A stretch of DNA of 25,253 nucleotides from an uncultured Flavobacteriales bacterium (GCA_913047525.1 CAJWUS010000007.1:1-25253), one strand, 5' to 3'; counted from the first letter of the stretch, positions 1-9,647 are shown. Translations and numbers: made by a program. Notes: a model not told the origin generated them from the sequence alone.

Positions 1-514
1 CTTCTGGCAAAGGGTATGTGCCTTCTTGTTCGATAGGGTTTTGGGTTGCTAGCACAAAAAACGGATTCTCTAATTCGTATTTATTGCCAGCATTAGTAAC
101 AGAGCGTTCCTGCATGGCTTCCAAAAGTGCGGATTGGGTTTTTGGAGGCGTTCTGTTTATCTCATCTGCTAAAATAATATTGGCAAATAAAGGACCTTTA
201 ACAAATTTGAAATTTCTACTCTCATCCAAAATTTCAGCACCCACAATGTCTGAAGGCATTAAATCAGGTGTAAACTGGATTCTGTTGAATTTTAGCCCTA
301 AGCAATCTGCAATGGTTTGTACCAGTAGAGTTTTTGCCAATCCTGGGACACCAACTAAAAGACAATGTCCCTTGCTAAAAATAGAAATTAGAACTTGGTC
401 AACTACCTCATCTTGCCCAACAATTACTTTGGCTATTTCTGTTCTAAAATTTTTGAAACCCTTTGCAAAAGCATCAATCGCTTTTACATCCGAATTTATT
501 AGTTGTTCATCCAT
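1..514 (-). CDS. MoxR-family AAA+ ATPase, C-terminus cut by window edge
   Basis: Only the first 171 codons are present; the frame runs off the left edge of the window. Visible motifs are those of a MoxR-type AAA+ ATPase: a 'VIVGQ' entry motif near residue 30, Walker A GVPGLAKT at 55-62, Walker [10 protein letters not shown] at about 113-121, and the sensor-1 stretch ATQNP at 156-160 followed by [11 protein letters not shown]. MoxR proteins are cytoplasmic, chaperone-like ATPases that often act with VWA-domain partners, whose genes would lie to the left, outside this window. The start at 514 leaves 2 bases after the stop of the SurA-like gene. An in-frame ATG at 532 would overlap that gene by 16 bases and cannot be excluded. 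The gene is probably the last seen member of the guaB/isomerase operon. The family call is secure; the partner and substrate are unknown. Confidence 0.93.
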   Translation of the reverse strand, partial: MDEQLINSDVKAIDAFAKGFKNFRTEIAKVIVGQDEVVDQVLISIFSKGHCLLVGVPGLAKTLLVQTIADCLGLKFNRIQFTPDLMPSDIVGAEILDESRNFKFVKGPLFANIILADEINRTPPKTQSALLEAMQERSVTNAGNKYELENPFFVLATQNPIEQEGTYPLPE

Positions 515-516
515 AT

Positions 517-1845
517 TTATAAAATTATCCATTTATGATCAAAAGTACAATCCTTTAAGCTATTTCCTAATTTAATATAGGTTTTTGCTATTTTTTCTTC
601 TAACCAATCATTTATTGTTTCTTGTTTCTTTTCTGACAATGTTACATTCCGAATTTTATCGTAATCCTCAATTAAGTTAGCCGTATGTGCTATGGTTTTT
701 TTTCTTAGTTTTATGAGTCGGTACGCTTTTCTCCCATCATCTGTTTGCATAATTATTGGTGCCGATATTTCATTATCACTCATTATTTCAATTACAAAAT
801 ACAAAGTTGGATCCAAATCTTTCATAATAAACATACTAGAACCAGAATTAGGATTTATGAGTAATCCCTCATTGTTTTTACTCTCATCATCCGAAAAATT
901 TAATGCTGCTTTTTCAAAAGTTATTTTTCCATCAGAAATCTGCTTTGCAATATCCTCAATTTCTGATTTCAGCTCCATAAGTTGAGTGGAAGAAACTTTT
1001 GGTTTTAAAAGAATATGTCGCACATTTATCTGCTCTCCCCTTCTTTCTATCAGTTGAATGATATGATAACCAAATTCACTTTTAATAATATCAGAAAGTT
1101 CATCTCCTTTTAGCTTATAAGCTGCCGCTTCAAATGCTGGGACCAAATCGCCCCTCCCTACAAAACCTAATTCTCCTCCATTTTTTGCAGAACCAGGATC
1201 GTCAGAATAAAGGGTAGCTAATACCTTAAAATCTTCGCCTTTTATTATCCTCTCTTTAAAAGTTTCTAATTTATTTTTTATCCTTTCTTTTTCCTCAACT
1301 GAAATTTCTGGCTTTAAAACTATTTGGGAAATTTCAACTTCTGCCTCAACCGTAGGGAGGCTGTCTTTTGCTAAATTGTTAAAATAGGTTTTTACTTCTG
1401 AAGGAGTAACTTTCACTCCAGCAGTAATACCTACTTGCATTCTTTGTGAAAGTAATTGATCGTTTATTAAATCTCGAAATTCTGATTTTATCTCAATAAT
1501 AGATCTTCCATAAAACTCTTCTAATTTTTCTTTGCTCCCCACTTGTCCTACAAAATAACGGATTCTTTTTTCCAATTCACTCTCAATTTCTTGTTCCGAT
1601 ATTTCCAAGCTGTCAATTTTTGCTTGGTTTAGAAGCAGTTTCTGATACAATAAATCTTCAATAATCCTACATTTTATCTCGCCTCCATTTGTATACCCTT
1701 GCGTTAAATATTGTTGGTATTGGGCCTCAATATCAGAGGTGAGAATAATTTCATTTCCAATTATTGCTTCTACGCCATCAATCACTTTTTGGCAGTAGAT
1801 CTTACTGCTAAGAAGCAAAAGTGCTATAAGGATATGTTTTTTCAT
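517..1845 (-). CDS. SurA-like periplasmic peptidyl-prolyl isomerase/chaperone
   Basis: This 442-residue protein has the SurA layout. A signal peptide (about residues 1-19) precedes a SurA-type N-terminal chaperone domain starting with a '[14 protein letters not shown]'-like stretch (about 22-160). A canonical parvulin domain follows at about 170-268 ([29 protein letters not shown]). A second parvulin-like domain at about 274-381 opens with VRHILLK but is degraded: the usual GG-LG and FGYHII signatures are weak or absent. SurA escorts unfolded beta-barrel proteins across the periplasm, so outer-membrane protein assembly is the inferred role. Its ATG overlaps the stop of the preceding lipoprotein gene as ATGA, which suggests translational coupling. 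It ends next to the MoxR gene. The family is certain; strict orthology to E. coli surA is likely but not proven. Confidence 0.92.
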   Translation of the reverse strand: MKKHILIALLLLSSKIYCQKVIDGVEAIIGNEIILTSDIEAQYQQYLTQGYTNGGEIKCRIIEDLLYQKLLLNQAKIDSLEISEQEIESELEKRIRYFVGQVGSKEKLEEFYGRSIIEIKSEFRDLINDQLLSQRMQVGITAGVKVTPSEVKTYFNNLAKDSLPTVEAEVEISQIVLKPEISVEEKERIKNKLETFKERIIKGEDFKVLATLYSDDPGSAKNGGELGFVGRGDLVPAFEAAAYKLKGDELSDIIKSEFGYHIIQLIERRGEQINVRHILLKPKVSSTQLMELKSEIEDIAKQISDGKITFEKAALNFSDDESKNNEGLLINPNSGSSMFIMKDLDPTLYFVIEIMSDNEISAPIIMQTDDGRKAYRLIKLRKKTIAHTANLIEDYDKIRNVTLSEKKQETINDWLEEKIAKTYIKLGNSLKDCTFDHKWIIL

Positions 1846-2690
1846 TGATGTATTTTAATTTTATTTGTTGAAATTGCTTTCTGATATAACTTATCTTCTA
1901 AATCTTTCAGAAACAACAATTTATTTCTATTTAAAATTATTTCTCTAATTTTTTCTTGCACCAAACTTAACGGACTTCTTCTGCCTTTTATTTGATATCC
2001 ATGAATAAATAAAAAATATTTGCTACTATCAGCAGTATAGCTGTAATATTTATTATTACTTAGATAATAGGTTGAATTCTTCACTTCCATTGGCAACTTG
2101 TCGGCAAACTTAGAAAAATAAACCCATTTGGATTCGTCTAAATGATAGTCAGCAGCAAATTGTCTGCAATACTCTAGTAAATCTTCTTTATCTTCCTCTT
2201 TGTTTGAACGAAATAATTTGCGTAACAAATCTAATTTTGGAGCATCAAAAGCCGTTTTTACATATCTTCCTTTAAATATATTTTCTTTTAATTCCAACTC
2301 ATCTAAATTCTTATCATAATAATTTTGAATTTCTGCTTTTGTAACAACAGTATCAAAATTTTGCTTTATCAACTCTTGCTGATAGGCATAAATAAGTAGT
2401 GAATTTCTATAATCGTCAATTCTATCTTCTACATCCTTGAGAGCATCCGTCAGATTCATTTCGGCTTGCGCTACCAAAAGCTGTTTTTTTATCCAACTAT
2501 CGATATAACTTTGTACAAATGCGGCACTATCGGTTTTATCCTCAGGAAGAGAGTTACTTATTTCAGAAAAATACAAATCTTTATCGTACAAACTAACCAA
2601 CAACTTATCATCAGAAGACAAGCCATTGCAAGCCATAAAAAATAATGCAGTACAATAAAAGAAAAGATAGTGTTTCACTTTCAAAACCAT
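1842..2690 (-). CDS. SurA-related lipoprotein lacking a parvulin domain
   Basis: The 282-residue product starts with a hydrophobic leader ending in a lipobox (FMAC, lipidated Cys at residue 21), so it is predicted to be a lipoprotein of the periplasmic face. After it comes a charged, largely helical segment with a SurA/PpiC N-domain flavour: a short 'LLVSLYDKDLYFSEI' strand-helix, then a stretch of the form 'FVQSYIDSWIKKQLL' near 58-75. I cannot find the parvulin signatures (HILF, GG-LG, FGYHL) that both neighbouring genes carry. It lies 4 bases after the long PpiC gene and overlaps the SurA-like gene by 4 bases, so the three are probably made together. The inferred role is a chaperone or accessory factor for outer-membrane protein folding without isomerase activity. 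Bacteroidota homologues are often labelled peptidylprolyl isomerase from context alone. Confidence 0.8.
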   Translation of the reverse strand: MVLKVKHYLFFYCTALFFMACNGLSSDDKLLVSLYDKDLYFSEISNSLPEDKTDSAAFVQSYIDSWIKKQLLVAQAEMNLTDALKDVEDRIDDYRNSLLIYAYQQELIKQNFDTVVTKAEIQNYYDKNLDELELKENIFKGRYVKTAFDAPKLDLLRKLFRSNKEEDKEDLLEYCRQFAADYHLDESKWVYFSKFADKLPMEVKNSTYYLSNNKYYSYTADSSKYFLFIHGYQIKGRRSPLSLVQEKIREIILNRNKLLFLKDLEDKLYQKAISTNKIKIHQ

Positions 2691-2694
2691 TTAC

Positions 2695-4650
2695 TTATTG
2701 GATTAAAGAATGGAGAACCTGAGTATTAACCCTTACCTGATACTTTTCTTCTAACTCATATAACCATTGCTTTTCCAAGAAATCCTGATAATCTGAAATA
2801 ACTTTACCTTTTGTTTCTGAAAGCTCTTTTTGTTGTGGAGGAATTAATGCTAAAATATCTACAATGATTATAGAACCATCTTTGCCTTTAATATTTTTAC
2901 TTATACCAATATTCATACCAGCTTCATCTACATAATCATTCTCATGTTTAGAATATTTTTTTCCTAAAATTTGAAGGTTTAATGGCGAGTCATAATTTAC
3001 CTTTTTTAGCACATCTTCATCAGTCAAATACAGCATTCTGTGTCGTTTTTTTATTTGACGTAAAGTTTTTTTGGCTACTTCCTCGTCAATACAAGTATAT
3101 ATTTTTGCTTCCACCCTTTTTCCCCACATATAATTTTCTTTATTGTTGTTAAAGAATGTTTGTAATCCTAAAGTGTCCTTTATAGCTTTTGTCCAAACTT
3201 TATCATCCATTAAATCGAAAAGAAGAATCCCATCCGTATATTCTTGCAAAAGAGCTTTAAATTCTGGATACTTTTTCTCTAATCTGCTGTTTTCATAACT
3301 CAGACAACTCTCACTTACAAAAGCTTTATACAAGTCATTAAAATAAGTTTGATAATTATCTTTTACCTGCATTTGATTTGCCAGAATAAATGCAATAAAA
3401 TCAGCTTGGGTATAATAATTTGCATCTAAAACAAACAGATTCCTTCTGAGTAAATTTGTTTTTTCGGAAGCCCATTTTCCTTTAGACAAACTCTCATCAA
3501 TGTATTTTGAAATTTCGTTTAATCTGTTGCTGTATTGCTTAAAATTATACTCTTTTTTAATTTTACTAATTAGTGCCTTATCTCGCAAAGCATTTCTGGA
3601 ATCTTGATTGACTTTCTTTTTTAAATTATCTTTTACATCCTCAAAGGTAGGAATAGGTTTTTTTTCTAAGAGCTTGACTACATGCCAACCGAAAGGAGTC
3701 TTAAAAACAGTACTAGTCTCACCGATAGTTTGTAATGAAAAGGAGGCATTCTCAAATTCCTTCACCATCTTTCCTACGCCAAACCAAGGGATATTCCCCC
3801 CTTTTACAGCTGTGGCTCTATCCTCTGAAAACTGTTTAGCTAAGTCGCTAAAATCCTCTCCATTTTTTAGTTTTGTGGCAATCTCCTCAATCTTAGTTTT
3901 ACTAATATTAATCGCTTCCTCTGAAGCGTCTTTTGCTAATTTAAACATGATGTGTGCTACCTTCACCTCTCCAATTGCCTTCCTTTTATCATTCACTTTT
4001 ATAAGATGATAACCATACTTTGTTCTAACTGGCTTAGATATTTTCCCTATTTCTGTATTATATGCCGCATTCTCGAAAGGATAAACCATCATAAAAACAG
4101 TAAAATAACCTAAACTTCCTCCATTATTTATAGCTGATTTGTCATCAGAATATTGCTTGGCTGCATGATAGAAGTCCATTCCTTTAAGGATTTTATTCCG
4201 AATATCTGTTGCTTTTTTATATGCTTTTAGTGTGTCGGTAGGAGTTGATTTCTCATCTATTGCAAATAAAATATGGCTTGCATTTACATCTTCTTGCATT
4301 CGCTCGTATGCCTCTTCTATTAATTTTTCATCAAATTGACTGTCACTCAAATAAGGCTTTGCCAATTGATTCCTGTACATGGCGAGTTCATTTACAAATG
4401 CAGTAATAGTATCGTATTTTAGCTCTTTTGCTTCTTTTACTTTCAAACGAAAATTAATAAATAGTTGCATATAGTCATTCAAATACTCCTTGGTAATGGT
4501 AGAATCATTGTGATTATTTTTTAAGAATATCGCTTTAAACTCATCAAGAGTGATGTTATCTTCTCCAACACTTAGAATTACTTCATTGTTTTGTGCAAAA
4601 GACAAAGAACAAAAAAGACCAATACAAAATACTAACACATTTTTTTTCAT
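2695..4650 (-). CDS. Large PpiC-type peptidyl-prolyl isomerase with two parvulin domains
   Basis: This is a 651-residue secreted protein with a signal peptide ending near residue 19 (SFA-QNN) and no lipobox. An N-terminal helical chaperone-like region (about 22-118) is followed by two good parvulin domains. The first is at about 122-222 (ASHILFAI, YSDDKSAINNGGSLGYF, KYGYHLIKV) and the second at about 229-330 (VAHIMFKL, FSEDRATAVKGGNIPWF, PFGWHVVKL). The remaining 320 residues are lysine-rich, helical and without a motif I recognise. The size, well above E. coli SurA (428) or PpiD (623), is usual for the Bacteroidota 'peptidylprolyl isomerase' family. It lies 19 bases after guaB and 4 bases before the lipoprotein gene, so it is probably co-transcribed with both. 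Periplasmic folding of envelope proteins is the inferred role. Confidence 0.92.
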   Translation of the reverse strand: MKKNVLVFCIGLFCSLSFAQNNEVILSVGEDNITLDEFKAIFLKNNHNDSTITKEYLNDYMQLFINFRLKVKEAKELKYDTITAFVNELAMYRNQLAKPYLSDSQFDEKLIEEAYERMQEDVNASHILFAIDEKSTPTDTLKAYKKATDIRNKILKGMDFYHAAKQYSDDKSAINNGGSLGYFTVFMMVYPFENAAYNTEIGKISKPVRTKYGYHLIKVNDKRKAIGEVKVAHIMFKLAKDASEEAINISKTKIEEIATKLKNGEDFSDLAKQFSEDRATAVKGGNIPWFGVGKMVKEFENASFSLQTIGETSTVFKTPFGWHVVKLLEKKPIPTFEDVKDNLKKKVNQDSRNALRDKALISKIKKEYNFKQYSNRLNEISKYIDESLSKGKWASEKTNLLRRNLFVLDANYYTQADFIAFILANQMQVKDNYQTYFNDLYKAFVSESCLSYENSRLEKKYPEFKALLQEYTDGILLFDLMDDKVWTKAIKDTLGLQTFFNNNKENYMWGKRVEAKIYTCIDEEVAKKTLRQIKKRHRMLYLTDEDVLKKVNYDSPLNLQILGKKYSKHENDYVDEAGMNIGISKNIKGKDGSIIIVDILALIPPQQKELSETKGKVISDYQDFLEKQWLYELEEKYQVRVNTQVLHSLIQ

Positions 4651-4669
4651 GCTTATTTTATTTTTAAAT

Positions 4670-6136
4670 TTATTTTCGACTATAATTTGGAGCTTCCCTT
4701 GTTATAGTTACATCATGAGGATGGCTTTCCGTAACTCCTGAGGCTGTAATTTTTATGAATCTAGCTTTTGCTAAATCTGTTATGTTTTTAGCGCCACAAT
4801 AACCCATTCCAGCCCTTAATCCTCCAATCATTTGATGTATTACTTCTGATAAAGTACCTTTATAAGCTACTCTACCAACAATCCCTTCTGGCACTAATTT
4901 CTTTGGATCATTTTCAGTAGTTTGAAAATATCTGTCCTTTGAGCCATCCTGCATAGCATCCACTGAACCCATCCCGCGAAATGTTTTGAATTTTCTTCCC
5001 TCAAAAATAATAGTCTCACCAGGAGCTTCTTCCACTCCAGCAATTAAGGAGCCTAACATTACAGCACTAGAGCCTGCAACTAATGCTTTTACAATATCTC
5101 CAGAATACCTTATTCCTCCATCTGCAATTACAGGAATATTATTCTTTTTTGCTACCTCATTTACATCCAAAAGAGCAGTAAGTTGAGGAACCCCAATTCC
5201 TGCAATAATTCTTGTAGTACAAATTGAACCAGGACCAATTCCTACTTTTATGGCATCTGCACCAGCATCAATAAGATCTTTTGCCGCTTTTGCAGTAGCA
5301 ATATTTCCTACCACAACATCCAATTTTGGGTAGTCCGATTTTATTTTCTTTAACAAATCAATTACTCCTTTTGAATGTCCATGAGCTGTATCAATAATAA
5401 TTGCATCAACTGATACTTTTACTAATGCTGCAATCCTTTCAAAAACATCAGTAGTTACACCAACAGCCGCAACAACTCTTAATCTTCCATACTTATCTTT
5501 GCAAGCGTTAGGACGCATCCTGTTTTTAATAATGTCCTTAAAAGTAATTAGCCCAACTAGTTCATTATTTTTGTTTACTACTGGCAACTTTTCAATTTTG
5601 TTTTCTTGCAGAATGTGTTCCGCATTTTCTAAATCAGCAATTTCAGTAGTAATAATGTTATCAGTAGTCATGATTTGCTTAATCGGTAAGCTCAAATCTT
5701 TCTCGAATCTTAAATCTCTATTAGTTACTATGCCCACTAATTCATTTTTCTTATTTATAATTGGAATTCCTCCAATCTTAAATTCTTGCATGATATTCAT
5801 AGCATCCCCTACCTTGGCTTCAACCAATAAAGTTATGGGATCTAAAATCATTCCACTTTCTGATCGTTTTACTTTTCTTACTTCATTTACCTGATTTTCG
5901 ATACTCATGTTTTTGTGCAAAACACCAATACCACCTTCTTGGGCGATTGCGATAGCCATTCCTGCTTCTGTAACCGTATCCATTGCTGCAGAAACGATAG
6001 GAATATTTAACTTTATATTTTTGGTGAAATTTGTAGTTACACCCACAGTAGATGGCAATACTTCAGAATAATCTGGAACAACCAATACATCATCATAAGT
6101 AAGCCCTTCTGATATTTGTTTGTATTTTTCGGTCAT
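4670..6136 (-). CDS. guaB: Inosine-5'-monophosphate dehydrogenase
   Basis: GuaB oxidises IMP to XMP with NAD+, the first committed step to GMP. The 488-residue length is typical. The TIM barrel opens with TYDDVLVVP and is interrupted by two CBS domains at about 96-150 and 155-208. The catalytic loop GPGSICTTR (301-309) places the active-site cysteine at 306. [11 protein letters not shown] (about 338-348), the flap residues DRYFQ (401-405) and the EGIVGRV segment are all present, so the enzyme looks intact. The CBS pair is the known site of adenine/guanine nucleotide control in the family. A -7 box TATTTTTG lies 23 bases upstream of the ATG. The gene probably heads an operon that continues into the three SurA-like genes and moxR; the link between purine synthesis and envelope chaperones looks positional rather than functional. 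Confidence 0.98.
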   Translation of the reverse strand: MTEKYKQISEGLTYDDVLVVPDYSEVLPSTVGVTTNFTKNIKLNIPIVSAAMDTVTEAGMAIAIAQEGGIGVLHKNMSIENQVNEVRKVKRSESGMILDPITLLVEAKVGDAMNIMQEFKIGGIPIINKKNELVGIVTNRDLRFEKDLSLPIKQIMTTDNIITTEIADLENAEHILQENKIEKLPVVNKNNELVGLITFKDIIKNRMRPNACKDKYGRLRVVAAVGVTTDVFERIAALVKVSVDAIIIDTAHGHSKGVIDLLKKIKSDYPKLDVVVGNIATAKAAKDLIDAGADAIKVGIGPGSICTTRIIAGIGVPQLTALLDVNEVAKKNNIPVIADGGIRYSGDIVKALVAGSSAVMLGSLIAGVEEAPGETIIFEGRKFKTFRGMGSVDAMQDGSKDRYFQTTENDPKKLVPEGIVGRVAYKGTLSEVIHQMIGGLRAGMGYCGAKNITDLAKARFIKITASGVTESHPHDVTITREAPNYSRK

Positions 6137-6159
6137 ATTCTGTTTTAAAAAATTGAGTG

Positions 6160-6192
6160 CAAAAATAAATAAAATATTAGTTCAGATTACAA
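6160..6192 (-). promoter_or_regulatory. Promoter of the guaB operon (Bacteroidota type)
   Basis: On the minus strand, TATTTTTG (6160-6167) matches the TAnnTTTG -7 element exactly. A TTG at 6190-6192 lies 22 bases upstream, within the spacing reported for -33 elements. The predicted transcript would start near 6153 and give a leader of roughly 17 bases before the guaB ATG at 6136. The -33 motif overlaps the T-tract of the preceding gene's terminator. Confidence 0.6.
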
Positions 6193-6215
6193 AAAAAAGT
6201 CCCAAAAATGGGACT
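6191..6215 (-). terminator. Intrinsic terminator of the T9SS cargo gene
   Basis: Read on the minus strand, a perfect 6-bp stem AGTCCC/GGGACT with a 6-base loop (6198-6215) is followed by a run of eight T (6198-6191, the first being the last stem base). It starts 21 bases after the stop codon of the gene at 6237-9596. Stem, loop and T-tract all fit Rho-independent termination in that direction; the A-rich loop and weak T run make it poorer on the plus strand, where no gene ends. Confidence 0.85.
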
Positions 6216-6236
6216 CTTATTTTTATATGATTTTTC

Positions 6237-9200
6237 TTATCTTATTAAACTTACAACATCTGTTTTTTCTGTAAGCATTCCTACTCCATTTATATATTGA
6301 ACATGATAGACATAATTTCCATTCTGTGCAGGATTGCCTAAATAATTTCCATCCCATCCTTTGGAAGGATCGTTAGTTTGGAAAATTTCATGCCCCCATT
6401 TGTCAAAAATTGCAAAGGAATATCCAATCTCAGATACAAAAGAAGTTATTGGATGAAAAATTTCATTGTGTTCATCATCATTTGGCGTGAAAGTATTTGG
6501 AATAATTAGAATTGGAACTTGGGAAATACAACTTATATTAGATAAACTTCTTTCTACAAAACCATAAGGATTTGTATTTCCTTCCAAGGCCTCTACATAA
6601 TAACAAAAACGACCATTCCCATCTGTAAATTCCACTACATCATCTAGATAAGAATAAGTATGACTTCCTCCTATGAAAGTAGCCAAAGCAATAGCAGAAA
6701 AATCTCCTCTATTTACCGAACGATAAAGATTGTACTGGACATCATTACCAAGCCAACCATCATAATTATTAAAGGTTAAATCATTAGTCATATCTTTATT
6801 TCCAATTGACTCTAATAATATGGATTGTGCAAAAGATGTATCTCCAGCAAATTGTATACTTCCTACAGAAAGCGTAATCCCACAGGTATCAACAGGATAA
6901 ATCTGATAATTATAATAATGGGTAGAAGTACTTACTCCACCATCTGTATAACTGATATTTGGCTGTCCATTAAATGGAATATGGGCAATATCTACAAAAT
7001 TATCTTCATCTCTTTTTGAGCGGAATACTCTATAATAATCAATCACAGCTGCATTATCAACATGACAATTTAGCTCAATAAAACCCGTTTCATGATTTAC
7101 AGTTGCTTTTGTGATATAATTAAACTGAGGCTTTGGAAATAGATCCGCATTTATACTTATCACATTAGAATAGGAAGAGATAGTTGAATCGGAATTATAA
7201 GCCACTACAACCACATCATACACAGAGCCTGAAGCAATATTAGGTAAGGTATAATTATTCGAACCGATAGTAAATCTTTCTTCTGTATTTACAGTTCCTC
7301 CAGATTCCGTATTTTCTGTAATCATTACTTTGTAATGGCTTAAATTCCCCACCATGTTATTATAATCATTCCAATTGAAATAAATACTGTATTCGCATAC
7401 ATCTAAAACTGAAGATAAATAAATAGAGTTATGATTTAAGGATGTTCCACTTGCATTATAACAACTATCTAAAGCACGAACTCTGAAGGTTTCCGATTTA
7501 TCGTTTGCACTAGATGTATTATAAGTATAAGTTGTATTTGCGATACCATCTACAGTATCGATTGTAATCCAAGCACCAAACTCATCTAATATATATATTA
7601 CATAAGCATCAACATCAGTAGAAGAGCTAGTCCAATTAATTTCAGATTTTCCTCCAGTAACTGTTACAACATCTATTACTGGTGTATTTGGACTAATTGT
7701 ATCTTGTAAATTAGCGCCATCAATAGAAGAATTGGATACACATCCACTTGCATCATCTAAAGAAACATAAAATCCTTGATAAGAGTTACAAGTTTGTGCT
7801 GGAAACTGGAAATTAGTATCTGCCGTAGCCCCAACATTTGCCCATCCCCCACTTCCATCTGAAGCAAAAATGGTATAAATTCCTGCTGAAGTAGTAAGTG
7901 CTGGAATATGAATTTGATTCCAAAACAAATCTCCAATAGTTGAAGAAGCGATAGGAGTTACATCCAATTTTATGGTTTTTAAAGTATCAGAAGGATCGGA
8001 TACTCCTGCACAATCTGATTCAGAAGTTAGGTAATAATAAACTGATGAATTATTTGCTCCAGCTCCACTATGAGTATATGTTTTACTCGGATAGACAACT
8101 GTGTCTAAAAGTGTAAAGGGGCCATTAGGAGTTCCGGAAGAATAAATATTATAAATAGTAGAAGATTGAGCAGTCAGCAAATGTTCCCAACTAAGCAATA
8201 CATCTCCATTTGGATCTACTGAAACACACCTTATATCAGGTGGGTTATCAGTTGGGGCTGCCACTACTTCTACCGAAATTGTTGCAATAGCAATAGCAGG
8301 TGCTGGACAAAAATCATCATATACTTTAATTAAGAAAGTATATAGATTAGATGTTATATTACATCCTACATTGGAAGCGATATGAGCACAATTGGTTTGC
8401 CATTCAAAAATACCATCAACAGTGGTTGGTGCTGAGAAAGGCGGAACAAGTCCTACCCCATTATTAAAGGTTGCACAAGGAGGATTTAAACACAAAGAAG
8501 TATTAATATAATCAGAAGAAAACTGAGCACCAGAAACTTCCAATGTTAAATCCTGTGGGGAACCGTTAGCATAAATATCATTATCAGTTCCTGTAATATT
8601 AAAGGTTACAAGATCGCCTGCATACACAGTTGTGTTATATTGAGTCCCTCCATTAAAAGGAGGATTTACTACTGGTTTGTTATTCGGGGCACCACCAACC
8701 ATACTTGGACAAGCAATAAGAATTACTTGTATCTCCCTAAATACTTCTGCTACTAACTGCCCACATTTATATGAGCTTACCTTTATACAGGTTACAAAGT
8801 TTCCTGATGTTACTGAATTATAAGAGATCTCCCCTGTTGTAGGGTCTAATGTTGGATTTCCTGGTATTTGACTATTAATTGTATAAGGAGCCAAAAATGG
8901 AATAATACCTGGTGCTCCTGGAACATATCCGTTATCGATAGGGTCGCCCCAAGAATAAACGATTTCGTCTAGCTCAGGGTCAGAGGCATTATGGGAATAT
9001 GAAAAAGGATAGCCAGTGCAAATAATTGTTTTTGGCTGTTCATTAAACTGAGGAGAAGAATCGAAACAAGGGGATGTATTCTCTGGAGTTGCATTTGGAG
9101 GAATAGTATAAGGATACATTATAGCCCTAAGGGTAAAACCATAAGTATCAGGATTAAGAATATTCACAATAGCTGCATTCCTACAGCAACTACCCCAATA

Positions 9201-9596
9201 AAAATGCCATCCGGTAGCTGGTGGTATACCAGGTAAATTCACGGGTTGCGACTGATATATCCATTCTTCTACAGACCCTTGTTGAGGATTTAAACAATCC
9301 ATTTGCGGATTTCCACTATTGGTAGGATCGCATGCTGGAGAAATATCTGTATTAGAAATCCAGTCTAACTGTATGGAAGAAATGATAGGATGATTTGTGG
9401 TTAAGTTTATCGGATTTGTACTTAAATTCACCCCATTACAGTCTCTATACACTTTCATGGTAAAAATATACATACCGGAAGTCGCTACTCCTGGCTTAAT
9501 ACATTCCCAAGTTACTTCCCCACCCATTAAATGGGAAGCTTTGGTTTGCGTGAAAGATAGTGTAAATAATAACAGAAGTAAAAGTGTTTTTTTCAT
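6237..9596 (-). CDS. Large secreted protein with T9SS type-B (gliding-associated) C-terminal sorting domain
   Basis: The 1119-residue product has a signal peptide ending near residue 20 (TQTKA), followed by SHLMGGEVTWEC, a start common to Bacteroidota surface proteins of this class. The N-terminal half is rich in Gly, Pro, Asn and Cys. From about residue 450 to 1020 come several fibronectin-III-like repeats (for example around VLLSWEHL and YRVFRSKRDE). The last 95 residues (1025-1119) form the CHU_C/type-B sorting domain: IPNTFTPNDDEHNEIF, then FAIFDKWGHEIFQT, GWDGNYLGNPAQNGNYVY and a short basic end. That domain marks cargo for the type IX secretion system, so surface display or release is expected. 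Adhesion is the likely role but is an inference. It has its own promoter and terminator and so is probably monocistronic. The codons are as AT-rich as the neighbours. Confidence 0.93.
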   Translation of the reverse strand: MKKTLLLLLLFTLSFTQTKASHLMGGEVTWECIKPGVATSGMYIFTMKVYRDCNGVNLSTNPINLTTNHPIISSIQLDWISNTDISPACDPTNSGNPQMDCLNPQQGSVEEWIYQSQPVNLPGIPPATGWHFYWGSCCRNAAIVNILNPDTYGFTLRAIMYPYTIPPNATPENTSPCFDSSPQFNEQPKTIICTGYPFSYSHNASDPELDEIVYSWGDPIDNGYVPGAPGIIPFLAPYTINSQIPGNPTLDPTTGEISYNSVTSGNFVTCIKVSSYKCGQLVAEVFREIQVILIACPSMVGGAPNNKPVVNPPFNGGTQYNTTVYAGDLVTFNITGTDNDIYANGSPQDLTLEVSGAQFSSDYINTSLCLNPPCATFNNGVGLVPPFSAPTTVDGIFEWQTNCAHIASNVGCNITSNLYTFLIKVYDDFCPAPAIAIATISVEVVAAPTDNPPDIRCVSVDPNGDVLLSWEHLLTAQSSTIYNIYSSGTPNGPFTLLDTVVYPSKTYTHSGAGANNSSVYYYLTSESDCAGVSDPSDTLKTIKLDVTPIASSTIGDLFWNQIHIPALTTSAGIYTIFASDGSGGWANVGATADTNFQFPAQTCNSYQGFYVSLDDASGCVSNSSIDGANLQDTISPNTPVIDVVTVTGGKSEINWTSSSTDVDAYVIYILDEFGAWITIDTVDGIANTTYTYNTSSANDKSETFRVRALDSCYNASGTSLNHNSIYLSSVLDVCEYSIYFNWNDYNNMVGNLSHYKVMITENTESGGTVNTEERFTIGSNNYTLPNIASGSVYDVVVVAYNSDSTISSYSNVISINADLFPKPQFNYITKATVNHETGFIELNCHVDNAAVIDYYRVFRSKRDEDNFVDIAHIPFNGQPNISYTDGGVSTSTHYYNYQIYPVDTCGITLSVGSIQFAGDTSFAQSILLESIGNKDMTNDLTFNNYDGWLGNDVQYNLYRSVNRGDFSAIALATFIGGSHTYSYLDDVVEFTDGNGRFCYYVEALEGNTNPYGFVERSLSNISCISQVPILIIPNTFTPNDDEHNEIFHPITSFVSEIGYSFAIFDKWGHEIFQTNDPSKGWDGNYLGNPAQNGNYVYHVQYINGVGMLTEKTDVVSLIR

Positions 9597-9617
9597 CTTT
9601 ATGCGATTTAATTTTTA

Positions 9618-9647
9618 CAAATTTAGCAATAATTATGTTTCCTACAA
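9618..9647 (-). promoter_or_regulatory. Promoter of the T9SS cargo gene
   Basis: On the minus strand, TAAATTTG (9618-9625) is an exact TAnnTTTG -7 element. TTG at 9645-9647 lies 19 bases upstream as a -33 element, the best-spaced pair in the window. Transcription would begin near 9611, about 15 bases before the ATG at 9596. The -33 motif lies inside a perfect inverted repeat listed separately. Confidence 0.7.

Noticed and set aside
18..575. A 185-codon plus-strand frame at the left edge
   Set aside because: The minus strand carries uninterrupted MoxR motifs (Walker A, Walker B, sensor 1) through the same bases, so this is a shadow.
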